This document shows positions 52,570 through 63,640 of a stretch of DNA of 64,000 nucleotides, one piece after another; within the stretch, counting starts at the first letter, position 1; every line of letters starts with the position of its first letter. The notes under the pieces were generated by a model, which had not been told where the DNA came from, did no database searches, and was given only the letters and a program-made list of their open reading frames with translations. The DNA lies in contig NW_003314282.1 in the NCBI RefSeq assembly GCF_000143415.4, positions 759,811 through 823,810 on the forward strand, read 5' to 3'. Origin of the DNA: Selaginella moellendorffii. Lineage: Eukaryota; Streptophyta; Lycopodiopsida; Selaginellales; Selaginellaceae. A program made the position numbers and the translations under genes.

Positions 52570-55500
52570 ATGTGGCTGCTCTCGCTTGCTCTGGTGCTGC
52601 TGCTCCAGCTCTCCGCGGCGCAGAACGTTTCCTATGATCATCGATCGCTTATACTGAATGGGAAACGGAGGATTCTTCTGTCTGGATCCGTGCACTATCC
52701 TCGAGCGACACCCGAGGTCTGCCAGCTCTTTGCTATTGCTAAATAGATTTGCCAAGCTCACTTCTTCTTTTGATACATCAGATGTGGCCGGGGATCATCC
52801 AGAAGGCAAAGGAAGGTGGGCTGGATGTGATTGAAACGTATGTGTTCTGGGATCGGCATGAACCATCTCCAGGACAGGTGAGCTTTTCAATCGTTTTTTC
52901 TTGTCAAGTTTTCTCCTAAGTTGTTCTCTTTTGTTCATGTAGTACTACTTTGAGGGTCGATACGACTTGGTGAAATTCGTGAAACTCGTGCAGCAAGCTG
53001 GGCTTCTTATGAATCTCCGGATCGGCCCATACGTTTGTGCAGAATGGAACCTCGGGTAAGTTGTAACTGAGCATTTCGTTTTCTTTTTCGACTTCAGTGA
53101 GAAGAATTGCTGTGTGAACAGAGGATTTCCCATCTGGCTAAGGGACATTCCCCATATTGTCTTCAGGACAGACAACGAGCCTTTCAAAGTAAATTTCGCT
53201 TCGTTCTTTGCTAACCTGACTGATGCTACCTGGTACCTTACAGAAATATATGCAGAGTTTCTTGACAAAGATCGTAAACATGATGAAAGAAGAAAACTTG
53301 TTTGCTTCCCAAGGCGGTCCTATAATTCTAGCTCAGGTTGAAAACGAATACGGCAACGTTGATTCGCATTATGGGGAGGCTGGTGTGAGGTACATAAACT
53401 GGGCAGCTGAGATGGCTCAAGCTCAAAACACAGGCGTCCCTTGGATAATGTGTGCGCAGTCTAAAGTTCCCGAGTACATCGTAATTTTTAGCAACTTGAT
53501 CTTGTCTCTTACATTCTAAGTATCTTGCTTGTGTGCAGATTGACACCTGCAATGGAATGTATTGCGACGGCTGGAATCCAATTCTATACAAGAAGCCAAC
53601 TATGTGGACTGAAAGCTACACTGGCTGGTAGAGCACAGCTCATTCTATTCCTTAGTAGCTGTTTGCATGTCCGTCTTTTGGTTGTAGGTTCACATATTAT
53701 GGATGGCCAATTCCGCACAGGCCTGTGGAGGACATTGCCTTCGCAGTTGCACGATTTTTTGAACGCGGGGGTAGCTTCCACAACTATTACATGGTCTGGG
53801 TATTGATATCATCGTCTCGAAACTGATCGTGCTAAATGCGTGTAGTATTTTGGCGGAACAAATTTTGGGAGGACGTCAGGCGGTCCATATGTTGCAAGTA
53901 GCTATGACTACGACGCACCTTTAGATGAATATGGTAAAAGTCATGCTCAAGTTGAGTTGCTTAAAAGTTTTTGTTTTGAGTTGAAGGCATGCAGCATCTT
54001 CCTAAGTGGGGACACTTGAAGGACCTTCACGAGACGCTAAAACTGGGCGAAGAAGTTATTTTGTCAAGCGAAGGACAGCATAGTGAACTCGGTCCAAATC
54101 AAGAGGTTAATTCTCAGTTTGAATGTTCGTGTTTCTTATCAAGCTAAGTTGCAGGCCCATGTCTATTCATATGGAAACGGATGTGTGGCATTCCTTGCCA
54201 ACGTCGACAGTATGAATGACACAGTTGTAGAGTTTAGAAACGTTTCCTACTCCCTGCCAGCTTGGTCTGTGAGCATTCTTCTTGATTGCAAAACCGTAGC
54301 ATTCAACTCCGCAAAGGTTCGTTCTGCCTTCTTTTTGTTACTTCTGTTCTTTTCCTCTAAGGTACTCGCAGGTGAAATCGCAATCTGCGGTTGTGAGCAT
54401 GAGTCCTTCAAAATCGACCTTATCATGGACATCATTCGATGAACCTGTAGGAATCTCGGGATCAAGTTTCAAAGCTAAGCAGCTACTGGAGCAAATGGAG
54501 ACGACTAAAGACACGAGTGATTATCTGTGGTACACGACAAGGTATGTTGCTATCTTTCTGTAAAAGCATGTGTATATGGAAGTTTGCAGCGTCGAGGCGA
54601 CGGGAACTGGTTCAACATGGCTTTCCATTGAAAGTATGAGGGACGTTGTCCACATTTTTGTGAATGGACAGTTCCAAAGCTCTTGGCATACTAGTAAGTC
54701 GGTTCTATATAATTCGGTGGAGGCACCTATTACGCTAGCTCCTGGTTCAAATACAATTGCACTACTGAGCGCTACGGTTGGCCTTCAAGTAAGCTACCAT
54801 TTCCTAACTCTTTTTGGATGCTAAAGTTTGGATGCTTTCAAGAATTTTGGAGCCTTTATCGAGACTTGGAGTGCGGGCCTGAGCGGTTCGCTGATACTCA
54901 AGGGCCTTCCGGGTGGAGACCAGAATTTATCAAAGCAAGAGTGGACATACCAGGTTTTTTGAACTATTACCTTCCATTCTATCTAACCGCAATAACAGGT
55001 CGGTCTCAAAGGCGAAGATCTTAAACTTTTCACAGTGGAAGGCTCTCGTAGCGTAAACTGGTCAGCGGTCTCGACAGAAAAGCCTCTGACATGGTACATG
55101 GTAAGTATAAGAGCATTGAAGTTTTTGGTGGAAGCTTTCTTCAATATGTTTTTTTCCTTAATTTCAGACAGAATTCGATGCTCCACCCGGAGATGATCCG
55201 GTTGCATTGGATTTGGCGAGCATGGGTAAAGGTCAAGCGTGGGTGAACGGACAGAGCATTGGACGATACTGGCCAGCATATAAAGCTGCGGACTCGGTCT
55301 GCCCCGAGAGCTGTGACTATCGTGGAAGCTACGATCAAAACAAATGCCTAACAGGCTGCGGACAGTCATCTCAGCGCTGGTAACAAAGTGCTCCTTGCCA
55401 TCCTTTCATTCCTTGTAAACCTTTCTGGTTTTCCAGGTATCACGTCCCTCGTTCTTGGATGAAGCCGAGAGGAAATCTTCTGGTCCTTTTCGAAGAAACC

Positions 55501-55887
55501 GGTGGTGATCCATCGAGCATAGACTTCGTGACGAGATCCACGAACGTGATCTGCGCACGAGTTTATGAGTCCCATCCAGCTTCCGTGAAGCTCTGGTGCC
55601 CGGGTGAAAAGCAAGTCATCTCCCAGATACGTTTCGCCAGCTTGGGAAATCCCGAAGGAAGTTGCGGGAGTTTCAAGGAAGGAAGCTGTCACACGAACGA
55701 TCTATCCAACACAGTGGAGAAGGTTTGCTCATTTACTTTCGCTGTTTCATAGCTAAGTTTTCTCTCATTTGGATTCCAGGCTTGCGTTGGACAGAGAAGC
55801 TGCAGCTTGGCTCCCGACTTCACCATTTCCGCGTGTCCCGGGGTCCGAGAAAAGTTCTTGGCAGTAGAAGCTCTTTGCTCTTCTTAA
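52570..55887 (+). CDS. BGAL: Beta-galactosidase, GH35, with C-terminal SUEL-type lectin domain
   Basis: Secreted cell-wall enzyme that removes terminal beta-galactose from pectic galactans and other glycans (family knowledge). A signal peptide ([17 protein letters not shown]) leads into the GH35 barrel: [66 protein letters not shown] (acid/base glutamate in ENEYGN), CNGMYCDGW, and [15 protein letters not shown] (nucleophile glutamate in WTESYTGW). [14 protein letters not shown] follows. Beta-sandwich domains include [20 protein letters not shown] and WYHVPRSWM. The C-terminal Gal-lectin domain ([44 protein letters not shown]) is present in only a subset of plant BGALs. About 17 introns of 45-90 nt are visible and every junction I followed keeps frame. 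Stop TAA at 55885-55887. Confidence 0.93.
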
Positions 55888-55969
55888 TGGTCTATGCGTT
55901 TTTTTTCTTCCTCTATAGATTCAAGTCTTTCTTCGCGTACTAATGACAGTTAGCTTTTCTTTTTCTTTG

Positions 55970-58144
55970 TCAATGAAGGAAATCATCGGCACTCTCTGCT
56001 AGATGAGCAACAAATCGATTAAACGTTCTCACCACCCATCCCGGCGATGGTGGCGACGGAAGAGAAGCTGGCTCCGTAAGAGAAGAACTGTAGCCCTCCG
56101 GGTACGTGATCAGGATCTCGTGGTCCCAGTAGCTTCTTCCATCGCAGCTCGAGGCAGCAGCAGCAGCGTTCGATTGTAGAATCGAGTTTCCGAGCAAAAC
56201 TCCTGCCAGCACTCCCAGCGCAAACACCATCGGATTCATCAGACCCCAGTGCAAGCTCGACAGGAGATCGTTTCCAGTGCGGCGGTACTTTTTCCTCTCG
56301 ATCAGTTCCACCTGTGCCGGATCTCCAAACCACCGCTCCTTCGACTTCCAGCTGCTCGACGAGAGAACCAGGCAGCCGTTGGGCATTATCCTGGTGATCC
56401 GGCCGCTCCTCTCCTTGCACGGCCACTCAAACCGCGGACTTCCCCGAGCACAGCAGCTTAGCCGCACCATCTGCCCGACTCTCAGCGGCTGGATCTTCGC
56501 GAGCCTGGTTGGAACTCCAGTCCAGAGCATGTCGCAGCCAACGAACGCGACTTGCAGCTCTCCATCGTGTTGGATGCTGTGAACGATCCCGACGCAGGAC
56601 GGCCGACTGCCCGAGTAGTGGTGATCCTCGTTTGTCAACCTGTGAACCCAGTCCCCGACGGTGATTCCAAACGAGACCAGCTCCAGCTCGTCCGGGCTCC
56701 CTTCCCAGAGGTCCTGCGAGCCGCAAAACTTCACCCGGACCACGATCTCTTCCCTGTCAACTTCCACCACCACGCCCTCGGCGTTGTGCGGCGTGTAGCG
56801 CCAGCAGCCGCGCCTCGCCGACTTCTTCACTGTGACGTGATCTCCGGCTTGCAGCGGGTTCTTCCACAGGCAGAGCTTCCTCGATTCGCAGGAATAGGAT
56901 TGGATCTGCTGTCTCGGCAGGCGCACTTGGACGAAGGAATCGTCTTCTTCGATCACCAGCCCGATCTTCGTCTGCTTGCTCGGCTCGTCGTAGACGTGAA
57001 TCCAGTCGCCTCGTTTCAAACCAGGACTGCAACGACACTTGTTAGCAAAGGTGGTGTGTAAAGAACAAGTTTTACCTCGTCAAAGTCGCCAGGATTTGGC
57101 GGAAGTCTGGCCGATTCCTGTAGTCATACTCGAAGCAATCTTCCAAGACCCGTTGTATCGCTGCTGGTAACTCGGACGGGACGCTGGGCCTGTCACCTTT
57201 CAAAACCACCAGGTTGTAAATCTCTTGGGGCGTCTTGTCTTCCCACGGCCTCTTCCCTGTGACCATCTCCACAATGCTGCACGCGTATCCCCACGAGTCC
57301 GTCTCGAACGCCAGCGGACCCCTCGTCTCCACGCTCCACTGCTCTGGCGCCATGTAGTTTGGAGTTCCGATGTAGAACTTGAAATCCAGGAAGCTCTTGC
57401 ATCCGGAGAAGAGCAGCGGGAGCGCGTGGTCTCCGACGAAGGCGTCGTTGCTCGAGTCGAGGAGAAAGTTGCAAGGCTTTAAGTTGAGCGAGAGAACGCC
57501 GCTAGAATGGAGCTCGAGGACACCCTTGGCTATGTCCGTGGCATACCTGTGTAAAGTTCGTGAGAGAGAGCGAAGTGTCAAGGGTTTCCAACGCCAGAAA
57601 AGAGAAAGAGGCTCTCTTTCTCTTTCAAATCTAGGAGAAAGCTTACTTGAGAGCTTCCGAGAGCGAGAGCCTGTTGTCCGGGAGATGAGCCAATCGACCA
57701 CCAACGGAGCCTTCATACAGAGGTGATAGAATGCAAACCTGGAAGAGCACGATAGAGAAGAGAGCTTATATGGAAAGATCTTAAAGAAACACACACCTTG
57801 CCATTCTTCATCGAAACCCCGAGAGGGACGCTCACGCCCTTGAGGCCCTGGCACGCGAAGAGCGCGGCGTCGAATCGCCTCAACACCGTCTCGATCATCT
57901 CCGAGCCGACGAGCGGCAGCATTTTCACAGCGACCTGGCGCTCCTGGGATTGAAATCTGGCGCTGGCGAGAAACACATCCCCAAACTGGCCACGCCCGAT
58001 CCGATACAAGTGCCGGACATCGCCGGGGTTGATCCACGACGATGGATCGCAGGCGCTGGACGCCGCCGCGCCTCCGCCGCCAGGAGATTCCCCGAAATAC
58101 GAGCTCCGGCAGAGCTCGCATTCGTAGTCGCTGGCGCATCCCAT
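55970..58144 (-). CDS. KOC1-like kinase with KEG-type repeats and C-terminal membrane anchor
   Basis: Exons 58144-57797, 57738-57647, 57546-57076 and 57026-55970 join to 655 aa. The N-terminus is MGCASDYECELCRS; Gly2-Cys3 could be lipidated. The kinase domain has the glycine loop IGRGQFGDVF and VAVKML, then LKPCNFLLD with LSLNLKP where HRDLKP is usual, VGDHALP instead of DFG, and YIGTPNYMAPEQWSVETRGP with FETDSWGYACSIVEMVTG. Residues about 305-560 are SH3-like, KEG-type repeats (KRGDWIHVYDEPS, QAGDHVTVKKSARRGCWRY, VGDWVHRL, VGQMVRLSC). A hydrophobic span (MVFALGVLAGVLLGNSIL) lies near the C-terminus. This architecture matches Arabidopsis KOC1 (kinase of the outer chloroplast membrane) from memory. 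The loop aspartate replaced by asparagine makes catalysis uncertain. It is convergent with BGAL (83 bases apart). Confidence 0.75.
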
Positions 58145-58249
58145 GGCGCAAAACCAAAACCTAGGTAGGGAGGAATGCTTAAAAGCCAACAAAACTGGGC
58201 AAAGAGTTCCAACTTTCCTGAACAACAGAAAACAGCCTCGCCACGTCAT

Positions 58250-58986
58250 AACACCGTTAAAATAGTTGAAATTGGAAGCCCTAGTTACAGATTTAACTAG
58301 ATCTAACAAACTGAATATTTTAATGGTCAAGACATTTTTTAATGACTGTTGTACATTTTTGGTACATGCTTCATATTCTTATAGTCTTTGCAGTAACAAC
58401 TTCCACTTGTTACATGCATATATTTCTAACTTCTAACTAAAGTAATTGTTATTTTAAGAGAAATAGTTTTATATTTTAACAAGTCCAAAATAGTAAACTG
58501 TTGTTTGATATGTTCCACGGCTATTAATACAGATTAGCTGTAAGTTTAACTCTAAAAATCATAATGATTAATAGCTAATATGTTTTAGTTTTGCTAATAA
58601 TATTTAGTGACAACATCTTAGCAGCTCGTATTGTGAGAGATAATCGTAGAAATCTCTCATTATCTACAAAAAGAAACATTTTAAGAGCAATAAGAGAGGC
58701 TATAGATCGAATAGATGTTGATGTTCCATTTTACACTAGATACAAGAGTTTATCACAATTATGGTATTAGGATATTATTATCTACTATGACTTCTGAATT
58801 GTATGTTCCTAACTATCTACGTCTCTCCAAATTACACTATTCCATGGGAAGGTTTGACATTAAGAGCTGAATTTGATAGAATTTGTAATAATTACATCCG
58901 TATTGATCATGAGATGATTAACTATGGGATTACAGAATATTATTTAGGCATGCATTAAAAGTACATCCAATTTTTCATACTTTTCT
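58250..58986 (+). other. AT-rich DNA with coding-like remnants
   Basis: From about 58615 the plus strand reads NILAARIVRDNRRNLSLSTK and then RNILRAIREAIDRIDVDVPF for about 50 codons to a stop, and from about 58838 TIPWEGLTLRAEFDRICNNY for about 40 codons. Both are lengthy for such AT-rich DNA, but neither is recognised. They precede the lectin pseudogene and might be from the same transferred or decayed block. 58250-58610 shows nothing. Confidence 0.25.
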
Positions 58987-59331
58987 AATTTATTAAGTGG
59001 AGAATTTCTTCAATCTTTAAATAAACAGTACTCATTACATGTTCATTTAAATTGTAATGTTGTATTATATAAAGAAACTATTACCATATGGTAGACTAAT
59101 ACAGAAAATAAAATAAATAATTTTTATTTAACAATGAAAATTGATGGTAAATTAGTTTTGTATGATGAATTTCATAATGTTATATGGTCATATAATATTT
59201 ATTAGAAAAATATTTGGAAACCAATAGCATTATATGTTGAAGATACTGGTCATATAAGTGTTTCTAATATAGTTGAACAAACTTCTATATGGAGAGTTCC
59301 AAAAAATAATAAAAAATTCACATATATCTAG
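58987..59331 (+). pseudogene. B-lectin (GNA/mannose-binding type) pseudogene
   Basis: One frame of 115 codons encodes NLLSGEFLQSLNKQYSLHV, LNCNVVLYKETITIW, FYLTMKIDGKLVLYDEF and HNVIWSYNI, ending TSIWRVPK. These are the repeated QxDxNxVxY-type strands and the closing tryptophans of a beta-prism II (GNA-related) lectin, although the canonical Gln/Asp residues are partly replaced (HLNCNVVLY, KIDGKLVLY). Two in-frame TAG codons interrupt it (59095-59097 after the first IW, and near 59203). Codons are extremely AT-biased, like the surroundings. No start codon or signal peptide was found. It is a pseudogene whose frame is strikingly well kept. Confidence 0.7.
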
Positions 59332-59936
59332 GTTTTCACTAATTATAATTAGTAATATTTATGAATATAAAAATAAGGGTGGTTTTAATAATATATTGAA
59401 CGTTTATCAATTAGTAAAATATTATAAAGCTACTTAAATAAATTTTAATACAAGAAGGTTAAACATATAGTATAAATATTGTGATTGAAAGTGTTCTTGA
59501 TGGATAGTACATTGTACTTTCTAATGTTCTTTTGCATATTTCTTTTCTAAATAACATAAATAAAAACCTTGAATTAATAAAGTTATGAGTTCATGCTTAT
59601 AAAGTTAGAATGAACTCATAAAAGTAATAAAGACTAATTAAATAATCCATTATAAAATTGTAAAAATGAAATTATTAATAAATAATTAATAAGAATATTT
59701 ATTCCATATTTAATATATTAGTTAAATTGTATCATAAATCAAAAACCTTATTATGGTTAAATTATATTTATTTATTTTGCAGATTCTAGAGCACTAGGCA
59801 GTTTATCAAGACTAAATTTAAATTTTTATTTATGTCTATACTTAATAAGAAATATGTTTATTCTTTAATTAGATAGTATTTTTTATTATATTTAATAAGT
59901 TGTATTATAAGAAATAAGAGAAGCTTAAATATTTTT

Positions 59937-59954
59937 GGTTTGCTTAAGCAAACC
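59937..59954. repeat. Perfect 18-bp palindrome
   Basis: GGTTTGCTTAAGCAAACC, directly before the larger hairpin. Confidence 0.8.
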
Positions 59955-59967
59955 TGTAGGGGGGCTG

Positions 59968-60024
59968 AGATGGTAGTTAATATTCCTAGAATATGCTTAG
60001 ATATTCTAGGATATTCTACCATCT
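59968..60024. repeat. Near-perfect hairpin
   Basis: The left arm 59968-59994 (AGATGGTAG...CCTAGAATAT) pairs with the right arm 60001-60024 across a 6-base loop; three extra bases in the left arm are the only irregularity. Size and pairing resemble a small foldback element or an RNA hairpin precursor. Confidence 0.7.
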
Positions 60025-61290
60025 AACTGTTGTTATTCATTTACATTTATATTTTATTTATAATTTATAAACATGTTTATAATTTATAGACTTGCTTAAA
60101 CTCTTTGAAGTATATTCTTTTTATTCTACCATCTAATGGTTAAAATTAATCTTGTGTTTATAAATTATAAACATGTTTATAATATTTTTATTTGATCAAT
60201 TGGATTAATAAGTAGAAATAACACTACTATTAATCAAACCAAACATTGCTACATGTGACACGTAGCAAATTATTTAATGTTTACATATAAAATACTTAGC
60301 TAATCAAATTGAGAAAATAATATATAAAAAGGATTATCATTTAAGTTAAAAAATTTAACAATTTTAAAATTTGCATATTTATCAGGAATATACTATAAAC
60401 TCACATACATTCAAAGATTATGTATAGTTTTTATAAAGTACCAACAATTATGTCAGTATTTGATGAATATATTTTATATGAATGTTCAGAAGGAATAGTA
60501 CACCATAACATAATAGTATGTAAAAAAATTAATAAGTTAATATATTATTTGTTCAATATTTAATTTTTACTCTTCAAAATATATAAATTTTCATTTTTTT
60601 GATATTTTTGTTCCATAATTTTTTAAAATTGTTTATATTCTCAACATAAGCAAATAAATATGATTGAGAATTATGATCATAATACATATCTTAATTTCAA
60701 TCAATATTGTTAATGCATAATATTATTAAATTTATATTATGTGAGATAAAAAGTTTAATTATACAATAATTATTATCAATTTCAACTGATATTTAGATTC
60801 TATTTAAAAAATATATAAAAGTGATATTTATGACGATTTTTATACTTGTGTGTAACTTTCATAGTAGTAATATTAAACAATTCTTTTGATACTTACAAAA
60901 ATTTGGATGTTTGTATAATTTATTTTGTTTTTATATACTTTTTTTTCATTTGCAGGTATAAAATATATATTCATGAGGAGATAACAAAATTAAATATTGT
61001 TTCTATAGAAAAGGTTATACATGCCAATTGTTAAGCCTTATTTAAATGTATGTATTTTTATTACACTGTTAGGTGAAGTGGTATAACAAAGTGAAGCTAA
61101 AAGAGCAAAATAATATTACAATCATCTCATAAATATTTATATGAAAGACATTTTAAATTTTTTAAACTAGTTTCTTTAAGTACCAAAAAAAATTAAGATC
61201 TTTGATGACTTTTACCATTTTTCTATTGTAAGATAATTATGTGCATACATCATCCATAACACGAGAGACATGTGGGATGACAACTTCTAC

Positions 61291-61297
61291 TATAAAT
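61291..61297 (+). promoter_or_regulatory. TATA box of the cysteine-rich peptide gene
   Basis: TATAAAT, 71 bases before the ATG. Confidence 0.45.
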
Positions 61298-61361
61298 TGG
61301 CCACACCAAAGGGCATTTGTATGAAGTATTGCTTCTATTATTTCTGTTTGCTTCAATAGTC

Positions 61362-61852
61362 ATGGCTCTTGTTCGAGTTTCTTGCATCTTTCTGCTGCCA
61401 TTGCTTTTGCTCGCAATTGCCAATGCTGCTAAAGAAGGTATCGATTTGATTGCATAATGTTTCAGCTAAATATCAGTCTTGTGTCCATAGCAACGGTGGT
61501 TTTGGAAGGGGTGGATGTTATGCATGATCCACGATATTTGGCTACTATCCTGGGAAACGAAGGCCTAGGTGCTGCATTCACCCATGATGAGATTTTTCTT
61601 GTTATTTATTTTTATGTCTTTTTTTGTGCAGGACTAACAAGTGTTCTGGGCGACACTTATTGTTGCCTCAAGAACGGCTATGGGTGCATGCAAAATTGCG
61701 ACTCATCCAAGAACTACTCATGCTGCCTCAAGAATGGATATGGCTGCACGTGGATGTGCGAGAATGGTGTGGAGCACTACTGCTGTGAGAAGAATGGCTA
61801 TGGCTGCACCAAGATGTGTCCCAAGTCTACAGTCACGTTTGGCAACCTGTAA
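61362..61852 (+). CDS. Secreted peptide with three cysteine-rich repeats
   Basis: Exons 61362-61437 and 61632-61852 join in frame to 98 aa. A clear signal peptide (MALVRVSCIFLLPLLLLAIA) is followed by three tandem repeats: TYCCLKNGYGCMQNC, YSCCLKNGYGCTWMC and HYCCEKNGYGCTKMC. Each has CC-x6-C-x3-C, so the mature peptide has twelve cysteines in three sets of four, and ends TVTFGNL. I do not recognise the family; it is built like a secreted defence or signalling peptide, but function is unknown. The intron sits exactly between signal peptide and repeats, a usual arrangement for such peptides. A polyadenylation-like AATAAA lies at about 61912. It has no neighbour copy. Confidence 0.8.
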
Positions 61853-61919
61853 AATGGATAATGTGTGGATGTGTATGCGTGCCGCTATAGATCTATGGCG
61901 GCCAGCTTCAAATAAAAAC

Positions 61920-62795
61920 TGAGTGGCTCACTCTCTGACTTTCTTTTTAGAGTCTTGAGCTTAATTCATCCTCTTTCTTCTTTCAAGATTGCACATCCTC
62001 ACTGTCTTGTCGCGTTTTTCCACCACAATGCCCGTGTGTGCACTGCGGACAAACCCAGTGATCTTGCTTTTAGAAGGCTGTGATGATCAAAGTAGCCGAG
62101 GGTGATTTCCAGGTTCTGTGAGTGGCTGTCCCGGTTCCAAAATCAGCATTGCCTGTGATTTCTTGGATTTTCTTTAATGAATATACAAAAGATCAAAGAT
62201 GGCAGCAGCTTTAGCGAAAGACGATGGTCAAGCATGTATAAAGAAAGAAGCCTCTTCATAGCTCCTTTTAGATCTGAAATCAGGAAACAAGGAGCACCGC
62301 CCCCGGACATTGGTCGTGATTCGCATTGTCTGCAAGGGGATCACCTCGAGACGATGCAGCGAAATACGAGCGTTTGATCGTCCAGTGCGTTGCTGCTACC
62401 TCGCATGAGGAGGAAGGCCAGAGACTGTCGAGTTCTTGTCACAACAACTTGCACCTACATGTCTTTGGCCTGACATGGAAGTTATGATACTTAAAACTCA
62501 TGCATATCCATACGGATATTCGCCTAATTGCTGATGCATTCATGGCAACCCATACCGACCTGAAGCCGCTTGGCCACAGTGGCCGAAGGAGACAATAAAT
62601 CCAAGAACCGACTCTGTCATATGGATGCACTTTCAAACTTCGTTCTTGTATAAGAAAAGAGAAAAATCAAAACTAACAGAAGGACTTTGGCAGAGTCGCT
62701 GCTCTTAAATTTTATTTTGTATGTTGAATGCTTTTCATCTTTATTCATCAATTGTGTGGACTCTCAGCTATTTCTGTACTTTATGAGCTAGAACC
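61920..62795. other. Intergenic
   Basis: Only short, unrecognised frames (for example 62177-62377 plus, 62636-62439 minus). I see nothing that I can support. Confidence 0.3.
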
Positions 62796-62799
62796 ATGA

Positions 62800-63640
62800 C
62801 ACCCGTTTGAATTCCCGGAGAACCCCAAAACAAGCAACTAGTTGCGGAATTGGGCGGCACGGGCTGGCTCCGGCTCGGGCGGCGCCGTGGGTTGCTCCGG
62901 CTCCTGCGGTGGCGGAGGATCTGGCAGCTCCTCAACTTCACTGCCAGACACTTTCGCCGCTTGCCGGTCGCCTCTACACCTCGTTGGCCTTGAAGTCGCC
63001 GGTGATGATTAGCGTTGAGCAGCAGCCGTCAAGTAGTTTCTCCACTTTGCTCACGCCTACAAAGTAGTTCCATCTCATGTGACGATCAAAAAGCGAATTT
63101 TTTCGTGGCTTCCTACATGGGACCTCGCTGCCATATCATCTGGAGGGAAATTTGTATGTGGTCTGGAATGGCAATCGTTTCCCAATATGATGGGGCAATC
63201 TCGAAACGTTTTTTAAATGTTAGCTATATAGTCATAAGCAGTGGTGCAAGCCATGCGTGTGCAATACGAAGCTACGACAATAGAGGGGTCTACAAGCCTT
63301 CGTGTTGATCTCATCTGGAAGTGTTTTTTCTTGTGGCCTCACTATAGATGGAGCAACAGTCTGCTGGGGAGAAGTGCCAGATGCAATTTTGAAACCATTA
63401 AATTTTCAGAAATGGCTTTGTTTGCTGCAGTGCATGTAATATGTGGAATCACAGCTCAAGCAGGAGAAAGTCTCTGCTCGGGAGGTAAAGAGACCAATCC
63501 CAATGCTGCAATTCCTCCTCTTGGTCTCAAGTAGCTTACATAACTGGAGGATTCTTCCATACTTGCTGCGTGCAGACAATCACCAAGTCATATGGTTGGG
63601 ATTGCGCAACTTGAGTGTGTCCCCTTACCACTGAATATAC
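62800..63640 (+). pseudogene. CRINKLY4-like receptor ectodomain remnant (RCC1-like repeats)
   Basis: Plus-strand pieces in three frames resemble the seven-bladed, RCC1-like repeats of plant CRINKLY4/ACR4-type receptor kinases: LAAISSGGKFVCGLEW (about 63125), IVISSGASHACAIRSYDN (63230), FVLISSGSVFSCGLTIDGAT with VCWGE (63300), and FAAVHVICGITAQAGESLC with PNAAIPPLGLK (63420-63530). The order, and the recurring SSG..F.CG and CWG elements, are those of this ectodomain (family knowledge). Frame shifts separate the repeats, and no membrane span or kinase domain follows before AT-rich sequence, so it is a truncated pseudogene. Confidence 0.5.

Larger units (their letters stand above)
59332..61290. 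other. Very AT-rich gap
   Basis: No gene seen. Besides the palindrome and hairpin listed separately, a phrase around 'ttataaacatgtttataat' occurs at 60065-60090 and 60165-60185, each next to a 'ttctaccatctaa' motif (60012, 60121), suggesting remnants of a small repeat family. Confidence 0.4.
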
